Assembly (NCBI GenBank): GCA_945619025.1
Contig: CALZBJ010000001.1
Coordinates: 1 to 64,000 of the forward strand
Direction of reading: 5' to 3'
Length of the DNA: 64,000 bases
From: CALZBJ01 sp945619025
GTDB lineage: Bacteria; Pseudomonadota; Gammaproteobacteria; Cardiobacteriales; Wohlfahrtiimonadaceae
Positions 14,524 through 21,892 of this stretch are shown piece after piece; position 1 is the stretch's first letter; the number at the start of each line of letters is the position of its first letter. A program made the position numbers and the translations under genes. The notes under the pieces are model-generated. The model did no database searches. It saw nothing but the letters and a program-made list of their open reading frames with translations, and had not been told where the DNA came from.

Positions 14524-14727
14524 ATGATTTATTTAAATAGGGGAAGCCCCTACACAAATGTCAGTCCATTACTAATGGGCAGACTGATAACGCTTTTTTT
14601 GAAAAAAGCTATTTGTGATTATAAACAGGCTCATTACTGGAGGCTGTATTATGAGTATCACAAAGCAAAAAAAACTACTACTCTGTGTGTATTTAATGCA
14701 ACTAATTTTTGCACTAAATTCTACTAG
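14524..14727 (+). CDS. small leader frame overlapping the next gene, unknown
   Basis: 67 codons starting ATG with AAGGAG 8 bases upstream. The product (MIYLNRGSPYTNVSPLL...) is not recognised. Its 3' half overlaps, in another frame, the start of a 53-codon hydrophobic protein gene. The overlap resembles leader/toxin coupling such as mok/hok. It could be a real peptide, a regulatory leader, or neither. Confidence 0.4.
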   Translation: MIYLNRGSPYTNVSPLLMGRLITLFLKKAICDYKQAHYWRLYYEYHKAKKTTTLCVFNATNFCTKFY

Positions 14728-14812
14728 TAGTGACATTAAACTTCTTGAAAACATCCAAGAAAAAACCATAAAACATTACATACTTATGACTCACAAAAAT
14801 CGAAGAATGTAA
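14651..14812 (+). CDS. small hydrophobic protein, possible type I toxin
   Basis: 53 residues. The ATG has GGAGG 8 bases upstream. The N-terminal part KKLLLCVYLMQLIFAL is a short membrane helix after a basic start, and the tail is charged (ENIQEKTIKHY...NRRM). It is transcribed rightward from its own promoter and ends just before a terminator, opposite to the late operon. Size, helix and the overlapping leader frame suggest a type I toxin-like or superinfection-exclusion peptide. No family is recognised. Confidence 0.45.
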   Translation: MSITKQKKLLLCVYLMQLIFALNSTSSDIKLLENIQEKTIKHYILMTHKNRRM

Positions 14813-14818
14813 TCTACA

Positions 14819-14854
14819 AACCTTACTCTAGTGCAAATAGGGTAAGGTTTTTCT
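14819..14854 (+). terminator. bidirectional terminator
   Basis: AACCTTAC (14819-14826) pairs with GTAAGGTT (14842-14849), followed by T5 on the plus strand. It ends the rightward unit; on the minus strand the same hairpin lies about 10-45 bases after the late promoter, where a lambda tR'-like terminator would be. Confidence 0.7.
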
Positions 14855-14863
14855 ATATCAGCT

Positions 14864-14891
14864 ATTATATCGAAAATAGAAGCTTATGCAA
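14864..14891 (-). promoter_or_regulatory. late promoter (pR'-like)
   Basis: Minus strand TTGCAT (14891..14886), 16-bp spacer, TATAAT (14869..14864). It lies 20 bp after the Q-like gene and is followed by terminators, the arrangement of lambda pR'-tR'. Confidence 0.7.
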
Positions 14892-14910
14892 ATTTTTTTG
14901 CACACACAAT

Positions 14911-15360
14911 TTATACTGCAACCGCCAACGTACAATAACGAGCAGCAAAATTAAATCTCGCATCATATAATGAGCGACGACTAACCTTAATGCCTTCTAA
15001 CCCACTATTTTTAGATAGTTTTTCCATGCAATCATGGAAATCAATTGATTTAATCAACTTCTCTATACTCTGATTCTCTGAACGTGAAAGAGCTACAGCC
15101 TTAACTATTATTGCATCAACTTGATGTTTTTTCCCCGCCTGCCTCATCACTCCAAACACAATATTACAATTAATTACCTCTCTCTTTACCTCTACTCCAT
15201 GTGGAAGTGACGGATGTACATGCGTTCTTCTAACATCGAGCATAATTTTCAAAGACGGGGATGCGCCATATCCGTTATTTGATAGCGCCCACTTTGCCCA
15301 CTCTTCGAGTGCGTAATCGGCTACATCGAGCTCGGTATCTGCTTGTGACTTATGTCCCAT
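14911..15360 (-). CDS. putative late antitermination protein Q
   Basis: 149 residues from the ATG at 15360, which overlaps the rusA stop (TGATG) and has GGGAGG upstream. An N-terminal ALEEWAKWALSNNGYGAS segment resembles the EWGxWxR start of lambdoid Q proteins. Two helical blocks follow (VFGVMRQAGKKHQVDAIIVKAVAL and SRRSLYDARFNFAARYC), the second resembling an HTH end. The position, directly before a strong promoter and several terminators, is that of Q. The sequence match alone is weak. Confidence 0.6.
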   Translation of the reverse strand: MGHKSQADTELDVADYALEEWAKWALSNNGYGASPSLKIMLDVRRTHVHPSLPHGVEVKREVINCNIVFGVMRQAGKKHQVDAIIVKAVALSRSENQSIEKLIKSIDFHDCMEKLSKNSGLEGIKVSRRSLYDARFNFAARYCTLAVAV

Positions 15361-15764
15361 CACACCACCTCCCAAAACTTCAATTGAACGCCCTGTTCGC
15401 TTTTCGGCACGAGCTCATACTTGTGCGTGATCTCGGAGATGTAATTTAGATTGTCATTTTTAAGCATTCCGTATTCCTGCATACAGTCAAAGATGTTTTT
15501 AAGAAGTAAATTATCCAGATCGCGGTTAAGATTCGGGACGCGCCAGATAGCCTCGATCTTATACTCGCCCTCCAGTAATCCTTTAACCTGTGGCTTGATC
15601 TGGTAATAGAGCGAACGCATCGCCCGTTTTTTCAGCGTTGCACTGGCGTATCTATTGCCACGCGCCACATTTGTTAATTGATTGAGATTAAATAGCTTGA
15701 TGCTTTCATTAATTGAAATAGATGCCACTAATTGAACATCGGTTTTTTGTTCCAAATCCTGCAT
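15360..15764 (-). CDS. rusA: RusA-family Holliday junction resolvase
   Basis: 134 residues. The C-terminal half has the RusA core NLNRDLDNLLLKNIFDCM then LKNDNLNYISEITHKY. The aspartates and lysine (RDLDN...K...D...KND) form the metal site. It resolves recombination or replication intermediates before packaging. It is translationally coupled to the Q-like gene. Confidence 0.75.
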   Translation of the reverse strand: MQDLEQKTDVQLVASISINESIKLFNLNQLTNVARGNRYASATLKKRAMRSLYYQIKPQVKGLLEGEYKIEAIWRVPNLNRDLDNLLLKNIFDCMQEYGMLKNDNLNYISEITHKYELVPKSEQGVQLKFWEVV

Positions 15765-15794
15765 GATTGCTACCTTTCTGTATTCCGTTACGAG

Positions 15795-16073
15795 TTAAAT
15801 ATGGTCGAATGTTTCTTTGTATTCTTCGTCAAAATCAAACAGCGGTTTGCTGTTCGCGCTATCTGCTAATGCCTGCAGGTTTGCAATTTCATAGCTATGC
15901 ACCCGCGTTAAATAGGCATTGATCCGTTTTACATCTGACTTGCTGATCCGTGCGCGTTGCGTTTCGATTGCTAAAAGCTCGCCCGTGCTGAGTCCGCACC
16001 CTTTTGATATGTCCGACGATGTAATACCTAATTCAAGACGCGCCATCGATAGCGCTCGTCCAAATTCATTCAT
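15795..16073 (-). CDS. XRE-type helix-turn-helix protein
   Basis: 92 residues from the ATG at 16073 (AAAGGAAT upstream); a longer start would lie inside the preceding gene. The segment FGRALSMARLELGITSSDIS and then GCGLSTGELLAIETQRARI is a Cro/CI-like HTH. The acidic C-terminus is not recognised. It is probably a phage regulator in the leftward early operon. Confidence 0.6.
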   Translation of the reverse strand: MNEFGRALSMARLELGITSSDISKGCGLSTGELLAIETQRARISKSDVKRINAYLTRVHSYEIANLQALADSANSKPLFDFDEEYKETFDHI

Positions 16074-16083
16074 TTTTATTCCT

Positions 16084-16488
16084 TTAAAAAAGTTTCTTGC
16101 CTTGTCCGTCAATAAACTGGCCATTCAATGCCACAAGCACCACATGCATTTTGATAAGCCACTGGAGCGTTTTTAAAAAGCCCGAATAATGCAGCGCGGT
16201 GAGCTCTTCTGGCGTGAGATCGTGATTCTTATTCCGCCCGTCCACAATGTCGTGGCATGCTTTACAGGACCACGCGCCAAAGAGATCGTGCGACTTGTTC
16301 GCCACTCCCGGCAAGATCGTATCGCCCCGAAGGTGGGCAAGGTGATCGCCCTCCCATAATTCCGGTCTTGGCTCGGGATTAAACTCAAACATAGCGTCGA
16401 TCTTTGGTGATGTGCAGTGGCCATAAATATTGATCATGCACGGCATGTGATGCGCTAATTCGCGAAGGTTCTTTGGTCTTATACTCAT
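16084..16488 (-). CDS. YbcO-like (DUF1364) nuclease
   Basis: 134 residues. The pattern CMINIYGHCTS...GDHLAHLRGDTILPG...DLFGAWSCKACHDIVDGR is that of the DUF1364/YbcO family, a small zinc-dependent HNH-like nuclease of lambdoid recombination regions. Cys and His in SCKACHD and the upstream DH-like HLAH would form the active site. The Q/RusA/YbcO neighbourhood matches the lambda nin region. Confidence 0.72.
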   Translation of the reverse strand: MSIRPKNLRELAHHMPCMINIYGHCTSPKIDAMFEFNPEPRPELWEGDHLAHLRGDTILPGVANKSHDLFGAWSCKACHDIVDGRNKNHDLTPEELTALHYSGFLKTLQWLIKMHVVLVALNGQFIDGQGKKLF

Positions 16489-16502
16489 GCCTCTACTAAC
16501 TC

Positions 16503-17060
16503 CTAAATAAACGTAATAGCGTGAGTTTGAGCGATCTCGATTAAGTGAAGCGCTTGGGTTTTAGCGTCATCGAGTGCGTTGTGATATGTGCCTTTCCGTT
16601 CAAGTTTCACATCGCGAAATAGGCTCTTCATGGTCCGGTAACAGCGATCGTTCCAAAACTTCCACGGCAATTGGATCTGGCAACGTGAATACGCGCCGGC
16701 AAGGATGACGTTATCGAAGCCCGCACCGTTTCCCCAGACTTTGAGTTGCTCATTGATCTCGCCATCTTCCGACCCTAAAAACAGGCTAAGCTTGAATAGT
16801 GCTACGCCGATATCGTGCAGATTGGTTTTAAGCGACTTCCGGGCTTCTTTGTTCTGTCCTAACCACCACATCACCGTATCGCCATCGATCTCCCCGCCTT
16901 TCTCCATGGCGGTGGCTAAATCGACGTTGATATAAAACTCTTCACCGAGCCCGTTTTCATCAAAATAGACCGCGCCAATGGAAACGATCGCTGCACTTGA
17001 TCCCGCTCCCATCGTTTCGATATCGATCATCACGTTGTTCATCTTGCTCTCTACTCTCAT
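16503..17060 (-). CDS. 3'-5' exonuclease of the DEDD family (Rv2179c/ExoVIII-like)
   Basis: 185 residues. The exonuclease motifs are visible: DIET (ExoI, about residue 13), WGNGAGFDNVIL (ExoII) and YHNALDDAKTQA (ExoIII, DEDDh type). AIVSIGAVYFDENG is also typical. The likely role is DNA or RNA processing in phage recombination or replication. The start ATG overlaps the stop of the upstream gene (ATGA) and has AAGG upstream. Confidence 0.85.
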   Translation of the reverse strand: MRVESKMNNVMIDIETMGAGSSAAIVSIGAVYFDENGLGEEFYINVDLATAMEKGGEIDGDTVMWWLGQNKEARKSLKTNLHDIGVALFKLSLFLGSEDGEINEQLKVWGNGAGFDNVILAGAYSRCQIQLPWKFWNDRCYRTMKSLFRDVKLERKGTYHNALDDAKTQALHLIEIAQTHAITFI

Positions 17061-17440
17061 GCTGCTACCCTTCTTTTCTTATTCCAATAATGTTCAAAAC
17101 TGCTCAATTTCCCGTATATATCCTTTGTCGTCTCCGGGTCATCACCTCTAAAGCGGATAATGCCTTTTAGCTTGTGTGGCGTATGAAATGAGACGCGCCC
17201 CCACCCATCAATCTCGAAAATAATGACCCGCATGTGCTCGCCGGTAATCAGTTTCCGAGTCTTGATGAACTTCGGCTCACCTGAATCAATCAATAGCTGA
17301 ATGAGCGCCTGCTTCTGCTCGTAGCACCAAGCGCGGTGTCCTTTATAGATCGTCTGCTTGGCGAGGCTGTTGAAATTCATGGTGAGTTTTAAATTAATTA
17401 AGAAATGCGCGGTCTCCTTCGTTACTTGATCAAAATTCAT
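17057..17440 (-). CDS. conserved-looking phage protein, unknown
   Basis: 127 residues. It begins with a helix (FDQVTKETAHFLINLKLT) and has a central basic region and strands (RVIIFEIDGWGRVSFHTP) ending KKRRVAA. I do not recognise the family. It lies 3 bp after the dnaC-like gene and is coupled to the exonuclease by an ATGA overlap, so it is clearly part of the replication/recombination operon. Confidence 0.7.
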   Translation of the reverse strand: MNFDQVTKETAHFLINLKLTMNFNSLAKQTIYKGHRAWCYEQKQALIQLLIDSGEPKFIKTRKLITGEHMRVIIFEIDGWGRVSFHTPHKLKGIIRFRGDDPETTKDIYGKLSSFEHYWNKKRRVAA

Positions 17441-17443
17441 AGC

Positions 17444-18313
17444 TTACCCCCGTCTGTAACTTGACCAGTCAAAGGTGAGGATCACGCCCTCCGCCATGCG
17501 GTCAATGACTCGTTCGCCGATCCGCTCCGCGAGCTCGTTATCGCTCAAGTTGGAAACGATAATCGTGGGCTTCATCTCTTCATAACGTCGGTTAATCACT
17601 TCAAAGAGCGCGACGTTTTCGGCGTTGCTCATATTGGACGCGCCGGCCTCATCTAAAACGAGGAGATCCGCTTCGGCGTAGGCGTTGAGAATTTTTGATT
17701 CCCCACCATTTCTCCACGTGTCGGCAATCGAGCGAAACATGCCAGATACAGAGCGCACGACCACGCTATGCCCTTTACGAGCGACCGCGTTAGCGATGGC
17801 GCAAGCAAGGTGCGTTTTACCCGTACCGGGCTTCCCAAGGAGCATGAGCGACGTTCCGTTTTCGAGCTGTTCGCTAAAGGTGGCAGCGTATTGCGCTAAA
17901 AAGGCTAAATTGTCGTACTGTGCTTGGTTTGTAACTTGGTAATTGCTGAAGGTTTTCATCTTGAAGCGTTTGGCGATCCCGTCCACTCCGTTAAAAGCTG
18001 CCTTGGTGCGTTCTTCTTTCGCGCACTGTGGGCAATACGGCATCGAGCTGTCCGTCTCGGGGTTATAGCTCAGCCACTTGCCATGCTTGTCGCAAACATC
18101 GTAAGCCGGGACTCGGGTAATGCGGTGCGATTCGCTTCTCTCGAAAGCCACGCGTAAACGCGCCTCGGCGTTCTCTTCGGGTAATGCAGGTTTAAAGCCG
18201 GCTCTCTTCGCTTCTCTTTTCGCCATCGCCTCACGATTTGCCATGGCTTGAGCGATCAACTCCTGCTCTGATTTATTCGCCATCGCTTGTTCTACTGTTT
18301 TAACTGCCATCAT
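17444..18313 (-). CDS. DnaC-like helicase loader ATPase
   Basis: 289 residues. An N-terminal Cys-containing segment (CDKHGKWLSYN...YCPQCAKEER) may bind zinc. The AAA+ part has Walker A GKPGTGKTH, Walker B LLVLDEAG and sensor-like IIVSNLSDNELAERIGERVIDRM. It should load the host replicative helicase at the phage origin together with the O-like protein. It overlaps the O-like gene by 4 bp; AAGGAG precedes the ATG. Confidence 0.88.
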   Translation of the reverse strand: MMAVKTVEQAMANKSEQELIAQAMANREAMAKREAKRAGFKPALPEENAEARLRVAFERSESHRITRVPAYDVCDKHGKWLSYNPETDSSMPYCPQCAKEERTKAAFNGVDGIAKRFKMKTFSNYQVTNQAQYDNLAFLAQYAATFSEQLENGTSLMLLGKPGTGKTHLACAIANAVARKGHSVVVRSVSGMFRSIADTWRNGGESKILNAYAEADLLVLDEAGASNMSNAENVALFEVINRRYEEMKPTIIVSNLSDNELAERIGERVIDRMAEGVILTFDWSSYRRG

Positions 18314-19203
18314 TGCTGCTCTCCTTCACCCTGATTTTGAAACACCTGACGCGCCCCGCGTCCCATTCTGATTCCGACACCGCCAAAGTCTTGGCTGATC
18401 TGCGTGCTGTTTGGTTTTGGTGATGCCTGATTGTTAAACCCACCCATCGCATTGCGATACCAACCTGCATTAAATCCTTGCCAGTTACGTTCGATCGTGA
18501 AGCGAATGGCATGGCTTAATGAAACGTCCGCTTTCTTGGCCTCACGAACAAATCCCTGCAGGGCTGTTTTCGTAAGGGGTGCTTTTTTGGTTTTACGAAC
18601 TTTTAGGAAGTCCTCAATCAGGTCATCACCAACGCCGAACTCTTTGAGCGCTTCTTTTGGGTCAAATTTTTTCGCGGGTTTGCTCGCCTTCTCTTGACGA
18701 TTCAATTGACGGTTATCCTGACGGTTAGAAGAAGTGACGGTTATGTGTGAATATTCTTCACCCTCCCCCTGTGAATATTTTTCACTCCCCCCGTGAATAT
18801 TATTCACCCCTAGGTGTGAACCTGTTTCACTCCCGGGTGAATCTCCTTCACCCCCATTTTCAGGATTTTCTGGTGTGGAATCTTCAGGGTTTGATCCAGA
18901 GTCGGATTCCATCTCCTCTAAATTTCCCGCGCCATCTAAATGCAGGTGATAGATATTCGACTTCTGTTGGCCACTATTAAAGTCGCGTCGCTCTTCAATC
19001 GTTAACAGCCCCTGCTCTTCCAAAGCCTTGATGGCATTAATCACCGTACGGCGCGTGCATTGGCACTGGTCTGCAATATGACGATGTGAAGGGAAACATT
19101 GCCCATCGTCGTTGGCGTTGTCTGCGAGCTTAATCAAAATAAGCTTCTGCGTTGAATTGGCCGTCTTAGTCTTGAAAGCCTTGGTTATAAGTTCTATACT
19201 CAT
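18310..19203 (-). CDS. replication initiator with HTH (lambda O-like)
   Basis: 297 residues. The N-terminal winged HTH (QKLILIKLADNANDDGQCFPS, HIADQCQCTRRTVINAIKALEEQGLL) is typical of phage replication proteins. The middle (about 110-160) is low-complexity Gly/Ser/Glu and is encoded by five iterons that form the predicted origin. The C-terminal helical part (FDPKEALKEFGVGDDLIEDFL...) should contact the helicase loader encoded next. GGAGGA precedes the ATG. The O-P-like pair follows lambda logic. Confidence 0.85.
   Translation of the reverse strand: MSIELITKAFKTKTANSTQKLILIKLADNANDDGQCFPSHRHIADQCQCTRRTVINAIKALEEQGLLTIEERRDFNSGQQKSNIYHLHLDGAGNLEEMESDSGSNPEDSTPENPENGGEGDSPGSETGSHLGVNNIHGGSEKYSQGEGEEYSHITVTSSNRQDNRQLNRQEKASKPAKKFDPKEALKEFGVGDDLIEDFLKVRKTKKAPLTKTALQGFVREAKKADVSLSHAIRFTIERNWQGFNAGWYRNAMGGFNNQASPKPNSTQISQDFGGVGIRMGRGARQVFQNQGEGEQQ
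18747..18851. repeat. five iterons: predicted phage origin of replication
   Basis: Five 15-bp palindromic units, GTGAA-N5-TTCAC, start at 18747, 18771, 18793, 18816 and 18837. The spacing is 21-24 bp, about two helical turns. The first three share GTGAATATT. They lie inside the O-like gene, as in lambda ori. Confidence 0.8.
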
Positions 19204-19226
19204 GGTGTCCTCCGTTGACGAGGTCG

Positions 19227-19271
19227 GCCGATAATGATCAAAAGTAGTGATTTTGGTTATCGGCTTTTTTT
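19227..19271 (+). terminator. plus-strand intrinsic terminator between O-like and cII-position genes
   Basis: GCCGATAA (19227-19234) and TTATCGGC (19257-19264) are followed by T7 on the plus strand. All genes here are on the minus strand, so it would stop an antisense transcript heading to the immunity region. Confidence 0.6.
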
Positions 19272-19276
19272 ATTGG

Positions 19277-19579
19277 TTAAGGAAAAGGTTGCCCTGCTAA
19301 TACATCTGATAAAGAGGCGCGTCGTTCTAATAACGCTTTCATCGCTTGCGCTTCCGTTGTCTTGAGCCACTCCTTACACATCCAATATTTCTTATAGGTC
19401 GTGACTGCTTTGGTCTGCTCGTCTTTAAAACTGTCCCATTCATCTTTGATATGTAATCGATCACGACACTCCGCCACACGCGAACGAAACGCGCCATATT
19501 TAAACTGAACCATCGCTTGCCGATCGCTTAACGCATTCCCTTGTAATAGGTAAAGCCAGATTTGGTCGATTCTAGTCAT
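19277..19579 (-). CDS. small protein in the cII position, unknown
   Basis: About 100 residues from the ATG at 19579, with GGGGAG just upstream inside the end of cro. The sequence (TRIDQIWLYLLQGNALSDRQ, then YGAFRSRVAECRDRL) suggests a small winged-helix or HTH fold. It overlaps cro by 8 bp and precedes the O-like gene, the position of cII in lambda. Similar small proteins precede O-like genes in other prophages; function not established. Confidence 0.6.
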   Translation of the reverse strand: MTRIDQIWLYLLQGNALSDRQAMVQFKYGAFRSRVAECRDRLHIKDEWDSFKDEQTKAVTTYKKYWMCKEWLKTTEAQAMKALLERRASLSDVLAGQPFP

Positions 19580-19778
19580 AGCTCCCCTCTTCTCTCTTAC
19601 TCCAATTTTCATAAACCTCACCGATGGTCATATTTAAGTTTTGAGATATTTTTTCGATGGTTTCGCGACGAGCGCCTCCACCTGCTTTCCATCTCTTAAC
19701 AGCATTTTGAGAAACTCCTAATGCCTTCCCGATGGCTTCTTGTGAGCCGTATTTTTCATGCAATAATTTGTAAATCAT
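19572..19778 (-). CDS. cro: Cro-like repressor
   Basis: 68 residues. The HTH KYGSQEAIGKALGVSQNAVKR-like region at 9-29 and KRWKAGGGARRETIEKIS are of the Cro/YdaS type. It is the first gene leftward from the immunity region, driven by pR, divergent from cI, with GGAGT before the ATG. It should bind the same AAACC-N5-GGTTT operators as CI. Confidence 0.88.
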   Translation of the reverse strand: MIYKLLHEKYGSQEAIGKALGVSQNAVKRWKAGGGARRETIEKISQNLNMTIGEVYENWSKREEGSYD

Positions 19779-19789
19779 ATTTACTCCGA

Positions 19790-19869
19790 AAACCTACTGG
19801 GTTTGATTATAGCTTTTTTCTATATTATTTCAAACCTTTTGGGTTTTGTTATTCAAACCAAATTGGTTT
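19790..19869. promoter_or_regulatory. three right operators (OR1-3)
   Basis: Three 15-bp inverted repeats, AAACC-N5-GGTTT, lie at 19790-19804, 19832-19846 and 19855-19869. They overlap or flank pR and pRM. A fourth copy occurs at pL (21795-21809), which defines the immunity specificity of this phage. Confidence 0.85.
19806..19833 (-). promoter_or_regulatory. pR promoter
   Basis: Minus strand TTGAAA (19833..19828), 16-bp spacer, TATAAT (19811..19806). It transcribes cro and the leftward early operon. Operators at 19790 and 19832 abut the -10 and -35 boxes. Confidence 0.8.
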
Positions 19870-19872
19870 ATA

Positions 19873-19901
19873 TTGATATAAATACCGATTACTGCTTATA
19901 T
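19873..19901 (+). promoter_or_regulatory. pRM promoter of cI
   Basis: TTGATA (19873-19878), 17-bp spacer, TTATAT (19896-19901), directly right of the third operator. CI bound there could activate or repress it. Confidence 0.6.
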
Positions 19902-19914
19902 ACAGGGGATTATT

Positions 19915-20601
19915 TTGAACGAAAATGACAAAGCCCTTTCGATAGGGGATAGAATTCAACAAAAAATGAATGAGTTGGGGCTATCTCAAGAGCAGCTCGC
20001 TGACATGGTGGGAATAAGCCAAAACTCTATATCTAAAATAATTAGAGGCGTTACGCGCCGAAGTAAGTCACTTCCATTAATCGCTAAATCATTGGGAGTT
20101 AGTGAGGTATGGCTTGTTTATGGGGATGACATCCAAAGCTCTAATGATGTATTCCCTGCTCCCAACACAACACCCATTAGCGCTCCAAACAATGCAGGAC
20201 GCTTAGTGCCGGTGATCTCTTGGGTTGCAGCAGGTAGTTTTAGCAATATCGATACATTGCCAGCCGATGAATTAATAAAATGGGTGCCATGCCCCGTCCC
20301 GCACAGCCCAAGCACTTTCGCTCTGAAGGTTGTAGGCATTAGTATGGAAAACCCAAATGGAAAACCCTCTTTTGAAGATGGCGATATCATCTACGTCGAC
20401 CCAGAAAAGTGCCCAGAGAATAAATCTTTTGTCATCGTAACCTTAGAAGGCAGTTCGCAAGCGACATTCAAGCAGCTCATTATTGAGCTTGATGGTAAAT
20501 ACATTCAACCCCTAAACCCGAACTGGCATGAGAAGATAATAAAAATTAACGGGAATGCCATCATTAACGGCGTAGTTATTGGGAAGTGGACGGATATATA
20601 A
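19915..20601 (+). CDS. cI: CI-like repressor (HTH + peptidase S24)
   Basis: 228 residues. The start is probably TTG at 19915, with AGGGGA 8 bases upstream and no ATG nearby. The XRE HTH covers about 10-62 (LGLSQEQLADMVGISQNSISK). The LexA/UmuD-type autoprotease follows: cleavage site Ala106-Gly107 in WVAAGSF, nucleophile Ser143 (GISMENPN) and general base Lys186 (ATFKQL). RecA-stimulated self-cleavage should induce the prophage. It forms an operon with the RhuM-like gene. Confidence 0.92.
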   Translation: MNENDKALSIGDRIQQKMNELGLSQEQLADMVGISQNSISKIIRGVTRRSKSLPLIAKSLGVSEVWLVYGDDIQSSNDVFPAPNTTPISAPNNAGRLVPVISWVAAGSFSNIDTLPADELIKWVPCPVPHSPSTFALKVVGISMENPNGKPSFEDGDIIYVDPEKCPENKSFVIVTLEGSSQATFKQLIIELDGKYIQPLNPNWHEKIIKINGNAIINGVVIGKWTDI

Positions 20602-20603
20602 AC

Positions 20604-21722
20604 ATGAATGAAACAAAAAGCAATGAAACCTTGCTGCCAACTGTGTATCCAGATGGGGCAGGTTTTTTCGCTATTAGCATAGATCAGATAGATCAAAGCA
20701 TATGGGCTACAGCTCAAGATATCGCAAGTATTTTTGGTATAGCCAGACCGACAGTTCTTGAACATATAAAAAATATTTACAGAAATCAGGAATTGGCCAG
20801 AAACTCAACTTGTCGGAAATTCCGACAAGTTCAAATCGAAGGCTGCAGAAGGGTTGAGAGAGAAATAGACCACTATAGTTTAGATGTCATCTTAGCTGTT
20901 GGATACAGGACAAATAGTGGAAAAGCTAGCCAGTTCAGGAACTGGGCTGCAAGCGTTCTCAAGAATCATATTGAAAAAGGATACTCTCTAAATTATGCAA
21001 GGCTTGAGAATGATCCTAAAGCACTTAGAGATTTAGCTAACGAAGTAAGAGCGTTGCGCACAAGCGAAAAAAGTACTTACGCAATACTGCGCGAATGCTT
21101 TAGGATTTGCGCTTTAGACTACGATAAAAACTCCCAAGAAGCCCACTCTTTCTTTGCCTTGTTGCAGGATAAGTTTTACCATGCAATTACTAAAATGACG
21201 GGCTCTAAAATAATATTAGACAGAGCAAGATCAGAAGATGCCAATGCTGGAGTTGTATCTTTTAATACCGAAATTCCAACTATAGATGAAATGCTAACAG
21301 CAAAAAACTACTTCAACAATAAAGAACTGCAAGAATTAAACTTGCTATCAGAAGCCTTTTTAGTAATGGCTGAATCGTTAATATCGAGAGGCATAAGGAT
21401 GACTATGAATGGACTTCATAAGAAGATAGACGAAACCATGCGGTTACTTGAATACGATGTTTTTGGTGGTTATGAGAACTACACAAGAGATGAAGCAAAC
21501 GCTCATGCAAGAAGAGAGCACGCCAATTATTTAGAGATACTGCGACTGCAAATGCTAGATTTAGACCACCCTTTCTCTCTTGATAACTTTTACAATGGTG
21601 AATATGACTACCTAAAAGAAGAGACATCAAAAATTTCCCTACATCGGCTAAAGAAAAATCTCCCACAAATAAATGAAAAACTTCTTTTAATAAATCAACG
21701 CCTCTTCTTAGAACATTCATAA
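20604..21722 (+). CDS. RhuM-family protein in the rex position
   Basis: 372 residues from the ATG at 20604; a GTG at 20586 inside cI is possible. The N-terminal Bro/RhuM-like HTH region reads WATAQDIASIFGIARPTV, then HYSLDVILAVGYRTNSGKASQFRNWA, the core signature of virulence RhuM proteins. The C-terminal part is helical. It is co-transcribed with cI and ends at a terminator, so it is a lysogenic-conversion gene expressed from the prophage. AT-rich. RhuM proteins were first noted in a Salmonella pathogenicity island; the molecular function is not settled. Confidence 0.8.
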   Translation: MNETKSNETLLPTVYPDGAGFFAISIDQIDQSIWATAQDIASIFGIARPTVLEHIKNIYRNQELARNSTCRKFRQVQIEGCRRVEREIDHYSLDVILAVGYRTNSGKASQFRNWAASVLKNHIEKGYSLNYARLENDPKALRDLANEVRALRTSEKSTYAILRECFRICALDYDKNSQEAHSFFALLQDKFYHAITKMTGSKIILDRARSEDANAGVVSFNTEIPTIDEMLTAKNYFNNKELQELNLLSEAFLVMAESLISRGIRMTMNGLHKKIDETMRLLEYDVFGGYENYTRDEANAHARREHANYLEILRLQMLDLDHPFSLDNFYNGEYDYLKEETSKISLHRLKKNLPQINEKLLLINQRLFLEHS

Positions 21723-21741
21723 CTCTAAAAAACACGTCAAC

Positions 21742-21765
21742 AAACCGCCAATCGGCGGTTTTTTT
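21742..21765 (+). terminator. terminator of the cI-rhuM unit
   Basis: AAACCGCC-AATC-GGCGGTTT followed by T5. It separates the lysogenic operon from pL. Confidence 0.88.
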
Positions 21766-21794
21766 ACGCCTGTTGAAATAACCCAAACTATTTT

Positions 21795-21836
21795 AAACCT
21801 TTTTGGTTTGACAACTTAAACCCTTTAAGCTATATT
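21795..21836 (+). promoter_or_regulatory. pL promoter with left operator
   Basis: TTGACA (21808-21813), 17-bp spacer, TATATT (21831-21836). The operator AAACC-TTTTT-GGTTT (21795-21809) overlaps the -35 box, and a half site AAACC lies in the spacer (21818-21822). It should be CI-repressed and drives the rightward early operon to 24.45 kb. Confidence 0.88.
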
Positions 21837-21892
21837 CACTACAACATAAAGGTTTAGAAAGTTTTAAAGTAAAACAACGCAAGGGGCTCAAC

